A stretch of 64,000 nt of DNA, taken from assembly GCF_000499845.2 (NCBI RefSeq), contig NC_023757.2:41333798-41397797 (forward strand). The letters are read 5' to 3'. The stretch is from Phaseolus vulgaris (lineage: Eukaryota; Streptophyta; Magnoliopsida; Fabales; Fabaceae). Every line of letters begins with the position of its first letter. Position 1 is the first letter of the stretch. Below are positions 61,201 through 64,000 of the stretch, one piece after another. The notes below the pieces were generated by a model. It did no database searches. It saw only the letters and a list, made by a program, of their open reading frames with translations, and had not been told where the DNA came from. The position numbers were made by a program, and so were the translations under genes.

Positions 61201-61928
61201 AAATATAATCAATTATAATATAATAATATTTTAAATAGTAATAATAATATAATATATGTATATAAGTTTATATAATAGTGATGATAATAATAAAATTAAA
61301 AATACAAAATTGGTAATAATAATAAAAATAAATTTATAAAATAACAATAAACTCATAAATAGTAATTATAATAATAAGAATAATGAAATTATAAAATAAT
61401 AATAATAAAATTAAAATAATAATCAAAATCAAAATCAAAATAAATATATTAAATTTTAATAATATTAATTTAATTTATGGATTTTTTTATACATTTTTAA
61501 ATATATTGATAGTGTTAAATAATTTGTAGTTTTTTCAGTTCACTAATCTTCAAGAATACTACTACTTTAAATGTTAAATGTTAAAGAAAACTACAACTTT
61601 AACTACATGTCATCATATAATTGTTTTTTCTATGACTTAATTATTGTAATTTAATTCTTTTTTTACTATATTTTATTATCATGGTTATTTTAATATTAAT
61701 TAGGTGTTTAATTTTTAAACCAATTTTGATTTATTTTTATTAAGTTTTACGGAATTTACAATTTTTTTTATTTACAAATCATATCATTATTATTTGTGGT
61801 TCAACCTGGTATCATTATTAAAAATCCTTAATTTCTAAACAAATACAACATACCCTACCAACAACAAAAAAACAAAACACTATTCAATCAAAGAAAAATC
61901 ACTTGCTTTTAATTGATTAATACATACA
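60201..61928. other. Intergenic, AT-rich, no gene recognised
   Basis: Contains an AT microsatellite at 61163-61198 and long A/T-only stretches rich in 'aataat' from 61200 to 61460. Confidence 0.55.
61163..61198. repeat. (TA)n microsatellite
   Basis: About 35 bp of TA dinucleotides. Confidence 0.95.
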
Positions 61929-62045
61929 CTTAACACCATTATAATAATATTATAATATTTAAAATGAAAAAATAAATTAAATATGATTAAAATATTACTA
62001 TAGTGGTTTGTGAAGTGTATATTTTTTAATGTTTGTGGTGTTAAC
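61929..62045. mobile_element. MITE-like element, family A copy 2
   Basis: Read on the minus strand this starts GTTAACACCACAAACATTAA, continues with 'atacacttcacaaaccact' and an A/T core, and ends 'ataatggtgttaagtgt'. This parallels the copy at 12933-13064 (ttaacaccattac, atacacttcacaccc, A/T core, tttggtgtcaaa). The two copies are in opposite orientation. Confidence 0.5.
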
Positions 62046-63343
62046 ATATAACCACCTTATTTTAAATGAGAAGAAAAATTATAATCTTACAATTTCATCA
62101 ATTAAAAAAATAAATTTATCAATCATACTCATCACATCACATCATTCATAAACTCTGAAAAATATTCCTTTTTCTTCTACTCTCTTTCTCTCAACTACCT
62201 TTGTAAATCCATCATCTTTCTTTCTAAATCCATCATTTTCCCTTCTGTCAAATTCATCTTCAAAATTCAAACAACCTTACTTAAGAGTCCTCACCAAAAC
62301 CAGTATCAAATACTCAACGTGCTAGAAATAAAGTACATCATTGTGAACATTTTTATTGTGATGAGAAATAAAGAGGAACAGTTTACTTTCCCGTGAATTT
62401 CAGTGCGACCCTAAACTAATCTTCAATAAACTAAAAAGGTTAATTTATTAACTTTTAACTAGCACCCTTTACACCAGTTAGCAGAGCTCAAATTATGACC
62501 ACTGTTAAGCAATAATGTTTTTTTTTATCAGCAAAGAATTAAGTAAATTAAGGATACTTCAGGTATCCCAATCCTTAGTTAAACAATAATGCTACTTAAC
62601 TTCTATTTTTATTTAAATATTGTTGCTTCTTTATTATATTTTTTCACAGTATCTAAAAGTTCTCATTAGAATTATTTTTTTTCTCGGGCAATGAAAAAAT
62701 TAAACTAATAAAAATATTTGAAGATACAAAAAAAAATACCTCTCATAACTTCCAAACAGTAGTAACTTAACAAAATAACCTAAAATGCATTGCATTAGAT
62801 ATAAATTCTAGTTTATCCATTCACTGTTTGATAAACTCACTAAACAAATTCAGTGGATTTTATTCTGATGTGCTGATTTGGATTACACTAATCTTAGGGT
62901 GAAATAGGTTTCTTATTCTTTCGTAAAACTCAACTAAAGATGTATTTATTACAAAAATGAGCCAGTCAAATGCATACCTAACATTTTTAAGTTGAACTGT
63001 ACTGAAGCATTAAATTGTTCTATGAAAATTAAATTGGATAAATTTCAGTGATCTAGCTGGTTTTTATTGGTAGATAATGATATGTGACAATGCTGAAATT
63101 CATTGTAACCCTAGATGAATTGCAACCCATGAATTCAGGACAGCAAACGACATTAAACTCTTATTAATTGGTAAGAACGTAGGAAATTGAGAAAGGATAC
63201 AGATGTACTTGTAATGTACAATTCTTGTTTGTGGAGAGGGAGGGTAATGATTATCTTCTCGTACGAAAAGAGCTCTTGAAAAAGCTTGAAAGAGGACTTA
63301 ACCATAAAGAAAGAGGCACGACCCTATTGCGTAGCAACAAATT
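62046..63343. other. Intergenic and 3' flank of the MYB gene
   Basis: A pyrimidine-rich stretch at 62100-62300 and a 60-bp retroposon stub at 62518-62577. No gene is recognised. Confidence 0.5.
62504..62591 (-). mobile_element. 60-bp LINE-tail insertion with 14-bp target duplication
   Basis: gttaagcaataatg (62504-62517) recurs as gttaaacaataatg (62578-62591), 13 of 14 identical. The 60 bp between, on the minus strand, read 'taaggattgggatacctgaa', 'gtatccttaatttacttaat' and 'tctttgctgataaaaaaaaa', a 3' tail ending in poly(A). It shares its last 16 bases with the stub at 48012-48033. Confidence 0.8.
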
Positions 63344-64000
63344 CTAAAACAAACCTAAAGTACTTTCTTCCAGTGACATGCTCATCAGATCTCCCTGAGA
63401 CTGAGAAGACCCATCCTCAAAAAGCCAATTCTCTATCATCGTAAGAGGCACTTGAGTCTGAGATGGAGAACCATAGTTTGTGGAGGAGCTGAAGGTGAAC
63501 AAGTCAAAAACATTATCTTGTGCACACGTGGTATTAGTGGTGCTATGTGCTCCCTCACTAGAACTGCATCTTGGTGTATTATTCACCGTGTTACTGAAGG
63601 AAAACCCCCCCAGAGAATTTGTTTCGTTTGAGCTTGGAGTTTTCATCCAGTTTTCCATCAACCGGGAAATGTTTTCATAGCTTGATGCATATGAAGATGA
63701 GGCCTGGCTGTAGGGTGGATGAGAAGTTGAAGAAGGAATGGTTTCAGGCACAGCATGTGTTGCTGGTGTGGTGTGAAGGGACAAAGCATCACACAAGGCT
63801 TGCTTGGCCGTTTGGATATCTGTTTGTAATCTTCTCTCCCACTGACCCTTTGGATGTGAAGAAGAAGAATGTCTCTCTTGTTCCACACCCTCTTCATTCC
63901 CACTTTGATCACTTAGTTTCAGCTTCTTCTTCAAATGGGTATTCCAATAATTTTTTATGTCGTTGTCTGTTCTTTCTGGAAGGTATGAAGCTATAGCAGC
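63344..64000 (-). CDS. R2R3-MYB transcription factor, subgroup 1 (MYB60-like), last exon
   Basis: The minus strand is open from the window edge to TAG-side stop at 63344, giving 218 residues. It begins 'AAIASYLPERTDNDIKNYWN' then 'THLKKKL', the recognition helix and end of the R3 MYB repeat. In this family the second intron falls directly before 'AAIASYLP', so the window edge is close to the exon start and R2 plus most of R3 lie outside. The subgroup-1 features follow: 'GQWERRLQTDIQTAKQALCD' near residue 60, a Ser/Thr-rich middle, 'SYENISRLMENWMKTP' and the acidic C-terminal 'MIENWLFEDGS'. Subgroup 1 (MYB30/31/60/94/96) controls cuticle wax, stress and stomatal responses. The MYB60 likeness rests on the C-terminal motifs and needs the full protein. 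Confidence 0.88.
   Translation of the reverse strand, partial: AAIASYLPERTDNDIKNYWNTHLKKKLKLSDQSGNEEGVEQERHSSSSHPKGQWERRLQTDIQTAKQALCDALSLHTTPATHAVPETIPSSTSHPPYSQASSSYASSYENISRLMENWMKTPSSNETNSLGGFSFSNTVNNTPRCSSSEGAHSTTNTTCAQDNVFDLFTFSSSTNYGSPSQTQVPLTMIENWLFEDGSSQSQGDLMSMSLEESTLGLF

Noticed and set aside
63480..63996. Plus-strand open frames over the MYB exon
   Set aside because: Antisense shadows of the R2R3-MYB reading frame, which carries recognised motifs.
1..64000. CRISPR arrays, tRNA, rRNA and known plant miRNA precursors
   Set aside because: None recognised on reading; the repeats present are transposons or simple repeats. A covariance-model scan was not possible here.

Overview
The window is nuclear DNA of a flowering plant, most likely a phaseoloid legume (Phaseolus/Vigna type). 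The genes have plant introns with GT-AG borders, intergenic DNA is very AT-rich, and the gene families are plant-specific (PPR, RKD, MIF, CLE, R2R3-MYB). The repeats, including a short LTR family and L1-type LINEs, look like those of bean relatives. The species call is an inference.

Seven genes can be supported. Left to right: the 5' end of a PPR protein on the minus strand, cut by the left edge (1-518); a four-exon RWP-RK transcription factor of the RKD class, minus (4396-5604); a two-exon EMB514/DOMINO1-like DUF3223 protein, minus (8371-9851); a CLE45-like peptide precursor, plus (18929-19216); a two-exon ARAD1-like GT47 glycosyltransferase, minus (20405-22287); an intronless mini zinc finger (MIF), minus (41089-41325); and the last exon of a subgroup-1 R2R3-MYB, minus, cut by the right edge (63344-64000). 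They are independent eukaryotic transcription units and form no operon or cluster. Several are developmental regulators (RKD, CLE, MIF, MYB).

The rest, roughly 85-90 percent, is intergenic and rich in mobile-element debris. It holds a 5'-truncated LINE with an open zf-RVT/RNase H frame and an 11-bp target duplication (33244-34933), a decayed LINE (about 48130-50810), a degenerate LINE ORF1/RRM region (about 14700-16284), at least four loci of one miniature LTR retrotransposon (TRIM) family, CACTA ends and a CACTA-derived MITE, a hAT-like element with 8-bp duplications, and a second MITE family with two copies.

The most unusual structure is at 31829-32317. Two TRIM LTRs lie in inverted orientation around a palindromic interior, with both U5-type ends facing outward and a perfect 5-bp duplication outside. 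This looks like one integration of a palindromic element. A second theme is a set of extremely short insertions (about 14-60 bp) carrying the 3' tail of a LINE and flanked by 14-16 bp duplications. No CRISPR array, rRNA, tRNA or known miRNA hairpin was recognised by eye.
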